Assembly: GCA_017996595.1 (NCBI GenBank) | Contig: JAGOGT010000005.1 | Location: 1-13,484 of the forward strand | Direction of reading: 5' to 3' | DNA: 13,484 nucleotides | DNA from: Candidatus Cloacimonadota bacterium | GTDB lineage: Bacteria; Cloacimonadota; Cloacimonadia; Cloacimonadales; Cloacimonadaceae | Shown: positions 1-8,526 of the stretch, piece by piece | Layout: each line of letters begins with the position of its first letter | Position numbering within the stretch: the stretch's first letter is position 1 | Position numbers and translations under genes: made by a program | The notes under the pieces: generated by a model | The model's database searches: none | The model's input: the letters and a program-made list of their open reading frames with translations, nothing else | What the model was told of the DNA's origin: nothing

Positions 1-1012
1 AAAATTCATCTCCTATGGCTTCGGACAAAAAAGCGCGCTGAATCTCTTTGGGGAGTCCAGCGGCATCTTTGCCAAGCTGCAAAACTGGGATGGCTATACT
101 CTGCATTCGATATCTTTCGGTCAGGCCATCTCGCTAACTGCCATTCAACTGGCTACCGCCTACAGCGTTATCGCCAATGGCGGCAAGCTGATGAAGCCTT
201 ATATCATCGATTCCTACCGGGATGATAATGGCAAAATCCTGGAACAATTTGAACCCGCCGTGATGCGCAATGTTTCCACCAAGGCCGCTTCCGATACCTT
301 GAGATCATACATCCAGGAAGTGGTGGATGATGGAACCGCCCGGCATATCAAGATGGATTACATTCAGTTGGGGGGTAAAACCGGTACCGCTCAGAAGAAC
401 CTGGAAGGGATGCGAGGCTATGCCGGCAATAAGTACTGCGCCGTATTCGTGGGGATGTTCCCCATCGAAGATCCGCAGATGGTGATCGTGGTTTTTTATG
501 ACGAACCGGCTTATGGCTATCATTATGGCAGCATGAGCAGTGCTCCCACATTTAAAAAGATTGTGGAAAACATCCTCTTTATGCCCGAGTGCCAAATCCT
601 TCCTTATAATGAGCGGCTGATGAAAACCTCGCTTACCATGCCCAAGATCACAGGCATGTCCCTCTTTCAGGCAGAAAGCACGCTGAACCGCTATGGTTTT
701 TTATATAAAGTGGAAGGACCTGATTCCGCATCGGTGGTGATCGATCAATTCCCCAAAGAAGGGGTAACGGTGGATAGGAATCATCCCATCACGCTTAAGA
801 TTGGCAAGGGAAAGAACAAGGCCTTGCCTGTAATCGGGGCAAATAGCATGCCCAATCTGGTGGGGATGAGCCTGCGGGAAGCTTTGAAACAGGCTGCCAG
901 GCATAACGTGGCCATCAAGATTAATGGTTCCGGCACCGTAAGGCGGCAATCCGTATTACCCGGAAGCCGGATAATGAAGGGAAGCTCTTGCATTTTGGAG
1001 GCTTCGCTGTGA
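1..1012 (+). CDS. ftsI: Class B penicillin-binding protein (FtsI/SpoVD type) with two C-terminal PASTA domains, 5' partial
   Basis: This is the C-terminal part of the septal D,D-transpeptidase that cross-links peptidoglycan stem peptides outside the inner membrane. The frame is open from base 2, so the N-terminus, membrane anchor and SxxK/SxN motifs lie upstream. The visible part begins with a typical transpeptidase stretch (SYGFGQKSALNLFGESSG, then SFGQAISLTAIQLATAYSVIANGGK). The KTG motif of the active site is at 377-385 within GGKTGTAQ. Two PASTA repeats follow, at about 638-806 (starting MPKITGMSLFQAE) and 848-1009 (starting MPNLVGMSLREA). PASTA-tailed class B PBPs occur in Firmicutes (PBP2x, SpoVD) and in some FCB-group bacteria. 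Its position just before murE fits FtsI. The stop codon overlaps the GTG start of the next gene by four bases. The family assignment is firm; FtsI rather than another class B PBP is inferred from context. Confidence 0.93.
   Translation, partial: KFISYGFGQKSALNLFGESSGIFAKLQNWDGYTLHSISFGQAISLTAIQLATAYSVIANGGKLMKPYIIDSYRDDNGKILEQFEPAVMRNVSTKAASDTLRSYIQEVVDDGTARHIKMDYIQLGGKTGTAQKNLEGMRGYAGNKYCAVFVGMFPIEDPQMVIVVFYDEPAYGYHYGSMSSAPTFKKIVENILFMPECQILPYNERLMKTSLTMPKITGMSLFQAESTLNRYGFLYKVEGPDSASVVIDQFPKEGVTVDRNHPITLKIGKGKNKALPVIGANSMPNLVGMSLREALKQAARHNVAIKINGSGTVRRQSVLPGSRIMKGSSCILEASL
997..1001 (+). promoter_or_regulatory. Ribosome binding site that decides the murE-murF start
   Basis: GGAGG lies seven bases before GTG at 1009. 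That GTG shares four bases (GTGA) with the stop of the upstream PBP gene. An in-frame TTG at 988 would lie upstream of this site and has no comparable Shine-Dalgarno sequence, so GTG 1009 is the better start. Translation of the fusion is probably coupled to the PBP gene. Confidence 0.75.
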
Positions 1013-3849
1013 TTCAGCGGATCATCGCCACCCTAAGAGAACACGCATTGCTGCTGGATAGCCGCAATCTGGAAGCGCTGCCACCGGTATTTACCGGAGT
1101 GGCAACCGATAACCGGAAGCTGGAAAAGGGGAACGTATTTGTTTGCATCAAAGGTGAGCATTTCGATGGTCATCGCTTTATAAATCATGCTCTTACAGAG
1201 GGAGCTGTTTTAATCATCTCACAAGAAGAACTCTATGGCGAGCATGCTTCGCTAAGGGTAAGCGATTCGCGCAAGGCTGCGGCTTTGATCTCCGGAATCG
1301 TGCTGTTGCCTTCCGGGCAGCCCTTTACTCTAACCGGTATCACCGGTACCAATGGTAAAACCACTACCTCGCTGATCCTCTATGAAGCTCTGCGCAAGCT
1401 GGGGCATAAGTGTGGGTGGATCGGCACTTTGGGATATTACATTGAGGACAGGCAATACAAAACTCAGCATACCACCCCGGACATCGTGGAACTGCATAGC
1501 ATTTTCAGGAAGATGGCTGCACAGGGTATTACCCAGGTGGTGATGGAAGTGTCCTCACACGCTCTGGCTCTGGACAGGGTGTATGGCATTAAATATGATT
1601 ATTGCCTCTTTAGTAATCTGAGCCGCGATCACCTGGATTTTCATGGAGATATGCACAGCTATGGCGAAACGAAATACCAGCTCTTTGAAACCGGGATCAG
1701 AAACCGCGCCAAAGCCATTATCAATACCGACGATCCTTTCGGAGCGCAGATCTGCACGCGGATCAGGGCTGCCCAGGGGACTTGCTACAGCGTGGGAACT
1801 GAGGAAGCAGATTTCCTTATTCAAGATGTACATGCCGATATTGCGTCCAGCAGCTTCAGCCTTAATAATCCGCAGGGCATCCTGAAGCTGGACAGCAAGC
1901 TGATCGGCTCTTTCAATGTGCGCAATCTGGCTTTAACCGCAGCTACCCTGCAAGTGATGGGTTATGATAGAAGCGCTATAGAAAGTGCTGTGGCAGCGCT
2001 GTCACCCGTGAGAGGAAGAATTGAAAAAGTAGAAAACAAGCACGGGATTGGGGTATTCGTAGATTATGCCCACACTCCGGATGCGATAGAGAATATCCTG
2101 AAGTCCTTGTCGGAATTGCCTCATGGCCGGATCATCAGCGTTTTCGGAGCTGGAGGTGACAGAGACAGAGGTAAGCGTCCCCTGATGCTGAAAGCGGCAC
2201 TCAAATATAGCGATGCCGTTATCATCACCGATGATAATCCCCGCAGTGAAGCTCCAGACGCAATTATTAAAGATATCGTGATCGACTGTGATCATCGCTT
2301 GCCATGGTGGATTATCAGGGATAGAAGCACGGCTATAAAGGCGGCAATCGACCTGGCCAGAAGCAAAGATGTGGTAGTTATCTGTGGCAAGGGTCATGAA
2401 GACTATCAGGAAATCCAGGGCAGCAAGCAGCACTTTGACGATATCGAGGAAGCAGCAAAGGCCCTCTGTAACTGGCAAGCGCAAGCAGCTAAGCAGGATG
2501 ACGAACTGGTGCTGCCGGTGGATCTCTGTATGCTGAAGATACTTTTCAATCAGAATGGTGATGCGCAGCGCAGCGGATATACTCCCCCCCGATATTACCG
2601 GTACCTATCTACGGACACACGTACCTTGAAGCCCCATTCGCTATTCGTGGCGATCAAAGGCGAGAACTATGATGCACATCGCTTCGTTCCGGGAGTGCTG
2701 GCCGACAAAAGCAATTTCGCGATCTGTGAGGACGCCGTTGATGCCGATTCACAAGACTGTATAATCGTGGCTTCCAGCCCGGAAGCGCTTGGGATGATCT
2801 GCAAAAAGTACTTGCAGATGTTTGGCATCAGGAAGATCGCGCTTACCGGAAGCACGGGTAAAACCAGCACCAAAGAGTACCTGGCCCAGGTTTTGGATGC
2901 CCATGCCCCGGTGATAAAAACCAGTGCCAATGAAAATAACTTGATAGGCCTGGCCAAAACCATCCTGCGGATTCAGCCGCATCATGACTATGCCGTTTTC
3001 GAACTGGGAACCAACCATCCCGGAGAGATAGCCCAGCTGGCAGATATCTGCGCTCCCGATATCGGGATGGTGCTGAATGTGGGGCCATCACATCTGGAGT
3101 ATTTTGGCGATGAAAGCGGTGTATTGCTGGAAAAAAACCAATTGCTGCTGCGTCCCCTTGCCTACCGTTTTTATCCCGGTGATGATCAGCGCTTTATAGG
3201 GCTTTTCCCTGATGGCATCAGCGTTGGCTACTCTCTGGACAGCCAGTATCAGATCTGTGATCATCAATTTGGTAATGGCTGGCAAAGCTTTGAAATGGCA
3301 GGCAGTACCTGGAATCTACCCCAGGAAGCACCCTATTTGGCTATCAATGCCGCCTTCGCCATCGCCCTGGCCCTCAAACTGGATTACTCCCCCCAGAGCA
3401 TCCAGCTTGCTTTGGATGAACCCTTGAATCTACATTTACGCAATCAGAATATCCCCAGAGCTAAAGGGCTGATTTTGGCAGATTGCTACAATGCCAATCC
3501 CGTTTCCATGCAGAAAGCGCTGGAATATTGGCAGCAATTACTCCCTTCGCAACCGCACTATGCCATTTTGGGAGATATGCTGGAACTGGGAGACAAGGCA
3601 GTAATGTATCACCAGATGATCTCTGCCATGCTTTCCGAAATGAGCTATTCCGGGTTGATCACCGTGGGCAGCATGGCACGCTACTTCCACCCACAAAGCG
3701 ACATGGAACCCCAAAACTATCGCTCCGTGGAAGATCTGATGGCCACTTCCCTGCTATCCGCCATCCCGGATGATGCCGTGATTCTGGTGAAAGCTTCGCA
3801 TGGGATCCATCTCGAACTCTTGCTGAAAATCCTTGAAGGAGACGCCTGA
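1009..3849 (+). CDS. murEF: Bifunctional MurE-MurF fusion: UDP-MurNAc-tripeptide synthetase and D-Ala-D-Ala-adding ligase
   Basis: This cytoplasmic protein of 946 residues (from GTG 1009) carries two complete Mur ligases. The MurE half (about 1-490) has an N-terminal UDP-substrate domain (TDNR...FVCIKGEHFDGHRF), P-loop GITGTNGKTTT (110-120), MEVSSHAL, SNLSRDHLDFHG, the carbamylated-lysine segment ETKYQLF, and DNPRSE (DNPR at 409-412, bases 2233-2244), which in characterised MurE marks meso-diaminopimelate as substrate. The MurF half (from about 505) has TDTR...FVAIKGENYDAHRF, P-loop IALTGSTGKTSTKE (610-623), FELGTNHPGEI, DCYNANPVSM and LGDMLELGD. It would add D-Ala-D-Ala to give the pentapeptide. 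The linker (about 488-505, LCNWQAQAAKQDDE region) has no stop or frameshift. Fusions of this kind are known in Bordetella and relatives. The GTG start overlaps the PBP stop; the stop shares one base with the mraY ATG (TGATG). Both functions are confidently assigned. Confidence 0.96.
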   Translation: MIQRIIATLREHALLLDSRNLEALPPVFTGVATDNRKLEKGNVFVCIKGEHFDGHRFINHALTEGAVLIISQEELYGEHASLRVSDSRKAAALISGIVLLPSGQPFTLTGITGTNGKTTTSLILYEALRKLGHKCGWIGTLGYYIEDRQYKTQHTTPDIVELHSIFRKMAAQGITQVVMEVSSHALALDRVYGIKYDYCLFSNLSRDHLDFHGDMHSYGETKYQLFETGIRNRAKAIINTDDPFGAQICTRIRAAQGTCYSVGTEEADFLIQDVHADIASSSFSLNNPQGILKLDSKLIGSFNVRNLALTAATLQVMGYDRSAIESAVAALSPVRGRIEKVENKHGIGVFVDYAHTPDAIENILKSLSELPHGRIISVFGAGGDRDRGKRPLMLKAALKYSDAVIITDDNPRSEAPDAIIKDIVIDCDHRLPWWIIRDRSTAIKAAIDLARSKDVVVICGKGHEDYQEIQGSKQHFDDIEEAAKALCNWQAQAAKQDDELVLPVDLCMLKILFNQNGDAQRSGYTPPRYYRYLSTDTRTLKPHSLFVAIKGENYDAHRFVPGVLADKSNFAICEDAVDADSQDCIIVASSPEALGMICKKYLQMFGIRKIALTGSTGKTSTKEYLAQVLDAHAPVIKTSANENNLIGLAKTILRIQPHHDYAVFELGTNHPGEIAQLADICAPDIGMVLNVGPSHLEYFGDESGVLLEKNQLLLRPLAYRFYPGDDQRFIGLFPDGISVGYSLDSQYQICDHQFGNGWQSFEMAGSTWNLPQEAPYLAINAAFAIALALKLDYSPQSIQLALDEPLNLHLRNQNIPRAKGLILADCYNANPVSMQKALEYWQQLLPSQPHYAILGDMLELGDKAVMYHQMISAMLSEMSYSGLITVGSMARYFHPQSDMEPQNYRSVEDLMATSLLSAIPDDAVILVKASHGIHLELLLKILEGDA

Positions 3850-4952
3850 TGTTTTATCATTTGCTTTTCCCCCTGGCAAGGTATAGCATTGTATTCAATG
3901 TGCTGCGCTATATCACGTTCCGGTCTATCGGCGCATTCATTACTTCACTGATCTTTACGATGCTCGTGGGTCCGGCCTTTATCCGGATGCTAAGAAACAA
4001 GGCCGCGGTGGAAACGATCGATGAAGACCTCCCGGAAAAGCATAGGATTAAGCAAGGCACCCCCACGATGGGAGGGCTGATAATCCTGGTATCGCTGATG
4101 GTGAGCTCCCTGCTGTGGAATATCCTTACCAATTCAGCGATACTGATGATGTACCTGGCTACCTTCTGGCTGGGAGCTTTTGGCTTTATCGATGATTATC
4201 TGAAGAACTTTGTGAAATCCAAAAAAGGCCTTATTCCGAAGTATAAACTTTGGGGGCAAATCTCCATAGGGCTGATCCTGACCCTTGCTATCTATTACAG
4301 CAGCAATTCGCAAGACGCCATTACCGCGCTGCAGATTCCTTTTCTAAAGGGATTTTACATAGAATTGGGATGGTTCTTCATCCCCTTCGTGGTGTTTCTG
4401 ATCACCGGCAGTTCCAATGCCGTGAATCTTACTGATGGTCTGGACGGACTGGCTGCCGGAACCATGGCTATTGCCGCTTTGGGCCTGGGAGTAATGAGCT
4501 ATCTGAAGGGGAATTTCATTGTAGCTGATTATCTAAATCTGGAATTCATTCCGAATGCGGGTGAACTTACGGTATTTATCAGTGCTTTAATCGGCACCCT
4601 GATCGGTTTCTTGTGGTTCAATAGCTATCCCGCTCAGGTCTTCATGGGCGATACCGGATCTCTGGCATTGGGCGGAATGCTGGCAGTGCTTTCGGTACTC
4701 CTGAAAGAGCAGATATTTCTGCTGATCATCGGCCTGATCTTTGTAACCGAAACCTTCAGTGTGATTATTCAGCGCAGTTGGTTTAAATATACCAGACGCA
4801 AGTATGGACAGGGACGCAGAGTGTTTCTGATCGCTCCCATCCACCATCACTTCGAGCTAAAGGGCATCCACGAAGCCAAGATCGTGATGCGTTTCTACAT
4901 TGTGGCCATCCTTCTGGTGGCCGCCGGACTTTCAACCATCAAACTCCGCTAA
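3849..4952 (+). CDS. mraY: Phospho-N-acetylmuramoyl-pentapeptide transferase MraY
   Basis: MraY is an integral membrane enzyme that moves phospho-MurNAc-pentapeptide from UDP to undecaprenyl phosphate, giving lipid I on the cytoplasmic face. At 367 residues it has the usual length and a polytopic pattern. Motifs in order: FNVLRYITFR near the N-terminus; KQGTPTMGG (68-76); the DD pair of DDYLKN (115-116) and KSKKGLIPKYKL; NLTDGLDGLAAG (193-204); WFNSYPAQVFMGDTGSLALGG region with the conserved Asp at 268; and the APIHHHFELKG loop (HHH 332-334). The start ATG shares one base with the stop of murE-murF, and AAGGAG (3836-3841) sits seven bases upstream. The gene follows directly from the ligase that makes its substrate. 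Confidence 0.98.
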   Translation: MFYHLLFPLARYSIVFNVLRYITFRSIGAFITSLIFTMLVGPAFIRMLRNKAAVETIDEDLPEKHRIKQGTPTMGGLIILVSLMVSSLLWNILTNSAILMMYLATFWLGAFGFIDDYLKNFVKSKKGLIPKYKLWGQISIGLILTLAIYYSSNSQDAITALQIPFLKGFYIELGWFFIPFVVFLITGSSNAVNLTDGLDGLAAGTMAIAALGLGVMSYLKGNFIVADYLNLEFIPNAGELTVFISALIGTLIGFLWFNSYPAQVFMGDTGSLALGGMLAVLSVLLKEQIFLLIIGLIFVTETFSVIIQRSWFKYTRRKYGQGRRVFLIAPIHHHFELKGIHEAKIVMRFYIVAILLVAAGLSTIKLR

Positions 4953-4962
4953 GGATAACTAA

Positions 4963-6318
4963 ATGTTCAATACAAGTATAAAATACGGAATCATGGGCAT
5001 GGCTCGCAGCGGCATCGCAGCTGCATACAAGATAAAAGAATTGGGTGGCACCGCATTCATCAGCGAACTGCGGCCACAAGATAAAATTGCTGAAGCTGAC
5101 AAGCTGTGCATGGACTTTGAGTGCGAATTCGGAGGACACACGGAGAAGCTCTTGTCCTGCGATTGCCTGATCGTAAGCCCGGGGATACCCTTGGACGTGC
5201 CGATCTTGCAACAAGCCAAGGAAAAAGACATAGAACTGATCAGCGAGATTGAATTCGGATTCAGAATCAAGGCTGCTGATTCCAGGATCATTGCGGTTAC
5301 CGGCTCCAATGGCAAGAGCACTACTGCCAGCATGATCTATCATATTTTAAAACAGATGCACTGCAATACCATCCTGGCCGGCAACATCGGTGATGCCTTT
5401 TGCGGATACCCGATTCACCAGCCGGGGATAGATTATATTGTTCTCGAAATCAGCAGTTTTCAGCTCGATCTGATCTCCAGTTTTAAGCCCGATGTGGCAG
5501 TGCTGCTGAATATTACTCCCGATCATATGAATCGCTATGATTCCTTTGATGACTATGCCGCTAGCAAGGCCAGCATCTTTAAGTATCAAGATGAAATGGA
5601 CAGCGCTGTCCTCTTTCTGGATTCGCCGGAAGTGATGCGCTGGACTGCAGGGATCAAGTCCCGCAAGCTGTTCTTCTCGCTGAAGGATTGCCAGCCCAAG
5701 GCTTATGCATGTTTGGAAGGTAAATTTATCCGCATGGGCCTCTCCACCACAGTTTCCATCTATGACCTGGGCGTGAAAGGTCCCAATAATTACGCCAACG
5801 CCATGGCAGCCATGCTAGCCGTGCAAGCGTTGATTCTTGATCCCGATGGCATCGGACTTGCCATGAAGGGTTTCAAGCCCCTTCCCCACCGCCTCGAATA
5901 TGCCGGAAGTGCCCGCGGAGTATCCTTTTATAACGATTCCAAAGCTACTAATACCGATTCCGTACGCAGCGCGCTATATAGCTTCGAACGCCCCATCCGG
6001 ATCATTATGGGAGGCTCTGATAAGGGCGAAGACTATTCAGTGCTTACTGCTGACCTCCAAAAGCGTGCCCTGAAGGTTTATCTCACCGGCGATACCCAAG
6101 ATAAGATGCGTCAGGCCTGGCTGGGAATCGTACCCCTGATTTGTATCGATGATTTTGAAGCTTGCGTGCGCACAGCTTATGAGGAAGCACTGGTAGGGGA
6201 TGTGATTGTGCTTTCTCCGGCTTGTGCCAGTTTCGACCATTTTCATAATTTTGAACATCGGGGCGAGGTATTCAAAGAGATTGTCTCCCGCCTGGTAAGT
6301 GAACATGAAAAGAAATAG
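4963..6318 (+). CDS. murD: UDP-N-acetylmuramoyl-L-alanine--D-glutamate ligase MurD
   Basis: MurD is the cytoplasmic ligase that adds D-glutamate to UDP-MurNAc-L-Ala using ATP. The 451 residues match the family length. An N-terminal Rossmann-like segment (YGIMGMARSGIAAA, 8-21) binds the UDP part. The P-loop AVTGSNGKSTTA is at 111-122, LEISSFQLDL at 161-170, NITPDHMNRY at 183-192, and the probable carbamylated lysine is K202 (YAASKASIF). The C-terminal domain has YNDSKATNTDS (323-333), MGGSDKGEDY and the MurD signature LSPACASFDHFHNFEHRG (417-434). The ATG is ten bases after the mraY stop, with AAGGA (4951-4955) seven bases before it, so the start is well supported. The 3' end overlaps ftsW. 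Confidence 0.97.
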   Translation: MFNTSIKYGIMGMARSGIAAAYKIKELGGTAFISELRPQDKIAEADKLCMDFECEFGGHTEKLLSCDCLIVSPGIPLDVPILQQAKEKDIELISEIEFGFRIKAADSRIIAVTGSNGKSTTASMIYHILKQMHCNTILAGNIGDAFCGYPIHQPGIDYIVLEISSFQLDLISSFKPDVAVLLNITPDHMNRYDSFDDYAASKASIFKYQDEMDSAVLFLDSPEVMRWTAGIKSRKLFFSLKDCQPKAYACLEGKFIRMGLSTTVSIYDLGVKGPNNYANAMAAMLAVQALILDPDGIGLAMKGFKPLPHRLEYAGSARGVSFYNDSKATNTDSVRSALYSFERPIRIIMGGSDKGEDYSVLTADLQKRALKVYLTGDTQDKMRQAWLGIVPLICIDDFEACVRTAYEEALVGDVIVLSPACASFDHFHNFEHRGEVFKEIVSRLVSEHEKK

Positions 6319-7444
6319 AAGCCAGCGCTATGTGGTCAATTTCGACAAAGTAATCCTGCTTTGCTACGGATTGCTGTGCCTGGTTGGCCTCATTTTGATG
6401 CTGGATATCTCCTCGGTACAGAGTACCATGACCTATTTCTTCCGCCATCTGGTTTTTCTCATCATCTCCGGCGTAGCAGCCATCGTAGTGCTCTATGCCT
6501 TCAATCTGGAGAAACTGCGGGCACTTGCTCCCTATCTGGCCTATCTCACCATCCTGCTACTGGTTATAGTGCTGATCAAGGGTAACACCGTTAAAGGCGC
6601 CACGCGTCAGATCAGCATTGGTTTCATAAATTTCCAGCCCAGCTTCCTGGCTCGGGTGGTTCTGGTTTTTTATTTTGCACATACCCTGGATAAAAAACAC
6701 AATGAATTACTCAGCTCTTCCCCGGTGCAGTTCTTATCAAACTTCCCTGCCCTCGTTACCATTACGGGGATCACCTTCCTGCTGATCATCCTGGAGCGCC
6801 ACCTGAGCACCTTGATCATCGGAGGAATGACCCTCTTCGGGATGCTTATCTATGCCGGAGCCAGGAAGCGGCTGCTTTTAACCATTGCCATGCTGGGCTT
6901 GCTGGGGGGGATTATAATCCTCACCCAAGGCGCAGATTACCGAAAAAGCCGCATCACCACCTATAAGAAATACAGCCTGTTCTTCAAAAACCGGGATACC
7001 GGCAAGGCAGATGCCTCCGATTACCAAGTGAAAGAAAGCCTCACTGCCCTCACCAGCGGAGGATTATTCGGCACCGGCATTGCCAGAGGCCGGGCCAAGC
7101 ATTATTATCTGCCCGAAGCACGCACGGATTACATCTTCACCATCATCGGCGAAGAAGCCGGATTCCTGGGCGCTATCGTGGTTTTCGGACTCCACTGTCT
7201 GCTGTTTTTCCGCTGCATTCGCATGTCGCATCGCAATCAAAACCAATATCTCAGGTTTCTGGGAGTGGGCCTGGCTATGAATATCTTCTGCAACGTGCTG
7301 GTAAATACCGGCGTGGCCATGTCTATCCTTCCGCCCACGGGTAATACACTTCCCTTTATCAGTTACGGCGGTTCAGCGCTTCTGATCGATTCTCTGTCGG
7401 TAGGAGCCCTGCTGAATATCAGTGCCGAAAGGAGAATTGTATGA
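6305..7444 (+). CDS. ftsW: FtsW, SEDS-family septal peptidoglycan glycosyltransferase (divergent motifs)
   Basis: FtsW is a polytopic inner-membrane protein that polymerises lipid II at the septum with its partner class B PBP, here probably the first gene. From ATG 6305 it has 379 residues; an in-frame GTG at 6299 would add two. Neither has a strong ribosome binding site, and the start lies inside murD (14-base overlap), suggesting coupling. Family features: FINFQPS (108-114), the central loop TSGGLFGTGIARGRAKHYYLPEARTDYIF with the catalytic aspartate (about 275), GEEAGFLGA, and PPTGNTLPFISYGGSALL near the C-terminus. Odd points: the usual GAxRW tryptophan is Gln (6608-6610), and the usual QPSExxK reads QPSFLAR, losing both Glu (6644-6646) and Lys. 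The PDLGT-type motif reads RHLST. RodA is the alternative, but location between murD and murG favours FtsW. Confidence 0.92.
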   Translation: MKRNRSQRYVVNFDKVILLCYGLLCLVGLILMLDISSVQSTMTYFFRHLVFLIISGVAAIVVLYAFNLEKLRALAPYLAYLTILLLVIVLIKGNTVKGATRQISIGFINFQPSFLARVVLVFYFAHTLDKKHNELLSSSPVQFLSNFPALVTITGITFLLIILERHLSTLIIGGMTLFGMLIYAGARKRLLLTIAMLGLLGGIIILTQGADYRKSRITTYKKYSLFFKNRDTGKADASDYQVKESLTALTSGGLFGTGIARGRAKHYYLPEARTDYIFTIIGEEAGFLGAIVVFGLHCLLFFRCIRMSHRNQNQYLRFLGVGLAMNIFCNVLVNTGVAMSILPPTGNTLPFISYGGSALLIDSLSVGALLNISAERRIV

Positions 7445-8523
7445 TATTCATCTTTGGTGGAGGTGGCACCGGCGGCCATGTGGTTCCGGCCCTGGCTCTG
7501 GCAGATGATCTACGTTCCAGAGGCCACAGCTGCAGCTTCATCGGCAATGCCGACAGCGTGGAAGCCCGTCTCTGCGCCAGCAATAACTATCCTATCTCCC
7601 ATATTAAAGTGCAGAAGCTGTACCGCAGTTTCAGCATCGAAAATCTGCTTTTCCCCTGGTATCTTTGCCATAGTATCATCAAGTGCCGCCAGATCCTAAA
7701 GGAAGCCAAGCCCCATGCCGTGATTTGCACCGGTGGCTTCGTTGCCGGACCGGTAGCCATCGCTGCTTCGCTGCTGCATATCCCCCTCTTCTTTCACGAA
7801 AGCAACAGCTATCCAGGCCTGGTTACCCGCTATATGGCAAAACGCATCACCAGAATCTTCATCTCCTTTGAAGCCACCAATAGCTACCTGCCGCGGAAAG
7901 ATCTGATTTTACATGGCATCCCGATCAAAACTAAAGACCAAAGTCCCTACAGCCTGGACGCCCTGGGCTTGAAAGATACTATCCCCACCATCCTGGTTAG
8001 CGGGGGCAGTCAAGGCTCCCTGGCCATTAATAAAGTAATCGATGCAGCCTTGCCGGATATCCTCAAAGCCGGATATCAACTCATCTGGCAAACAGGAAAA
8101 ACGTCCTACCAGAGCTTTGCCGCCAAGCATCAGGCCACCCGGGGAGTACATCTTTTTGCCTTTTCTCCCGATCTACCCCGCATGCTGGCCAAAGCTACTC
8201 TGGCTGTTACCCGGGCCGGAGCCATGACCATCGCCGAACTGGAAGAATACAAAGTACCTTCCATCCTCATTCCCCTGCCTACAGCAGCTGAGAACCATCA
8301 ATTTCTGAACGCGCGTGAACAGCAGGATAAAGGCATAGCCATCCTGCTGCCACAGAACGCTTTGAATCCAAACTCCCTGATGAACGCCATCAAACTGATC
8401 ACTGCAGATCAACAGAAATACCGGGATAAGCTTGCCTTGATCCCCCCCAATAATGCCACGAAAAACATCGTGGACAGCATCCTGGCTTACCTGAACGCTT
8501 CAGGTAAAACCAATAAGGAGTAA
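7441..8523 (+). CDS. murG: MurG, UDP-GlcNAc:lipid I N-acetylglucosamine transferase
   Basis: MurG is a peripheral membrane GT-B enzyme (GT28) that adds GlcNAc to lipid I, making lipid II on the cytoplasmic face. The 360 residues match the family. The N-terminal domain opens with the glycine loop IFGGGGTGGHVVPALALA (4-21) and contains CTGGFVAGPVA (96-106) and FFHESNSYPGLVTR (117-130). The C-terminal donor-binding domain has VSGGSQGSLAINKVI (186-200), VTRAGAMTIAEL (256-267) and IPLPTAAENHQFLNAR (277-292). The usual GNPVR segment reads HGIPIK (158-163), a small divergence. The ATG overlaps the ftsW stop as ATGA, with AAAGGAG (7428-7434) six bases upstream, so the start is secure. The order ftsW-murG-murC is classical for dcw clusters. 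Confidence 0.97.
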   Translation: MIFIFGGGGTGGHVVPALALADDLRSRGHSCSFIGNADSVEARLCASNNYPISHIKVQKLYRSFSIENLLFPWYLCHSIIKCRQILKEAKPHAVICTGGFVAGPVAIAASLLHIPLFFHESNSYPGLVTRYMAKRITRIFISFEATNSYLPRKDLILHGIPIKTKDQSPYSLDALGLKDTIPTILVSGGSQGSLAINKVIDAALPDILKAGYQLIWQTGKTSYQSFAAKHQATRGVHLFAFSPDLPRMLAKATLAVTRAGAMTIAELEEYKVPSILIPLPTAAENHQFLNAREQQDKGIAILLPQNALNPNSLMNAIKLITADQQKYRDKLALIPPNNATKNIVDSILAYLNASGKTNKE

Positions 8524-8526
8524 GCT

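Noticed and set aside
988..1008. TTG at 988 as start of the murE-murF gene
   Set aside because: The GGAGG at 997-1001 is correctly spaced for GTG 1009 and would lie inside the coding sequence if TTG were used.
2002..2484. A 160-codon minus-strand ORF opposite the MurE catalytic domain
   Set aside because: Covers conserved MurE residues including DNPR on the other strand; no ribosome binding site or known domain.
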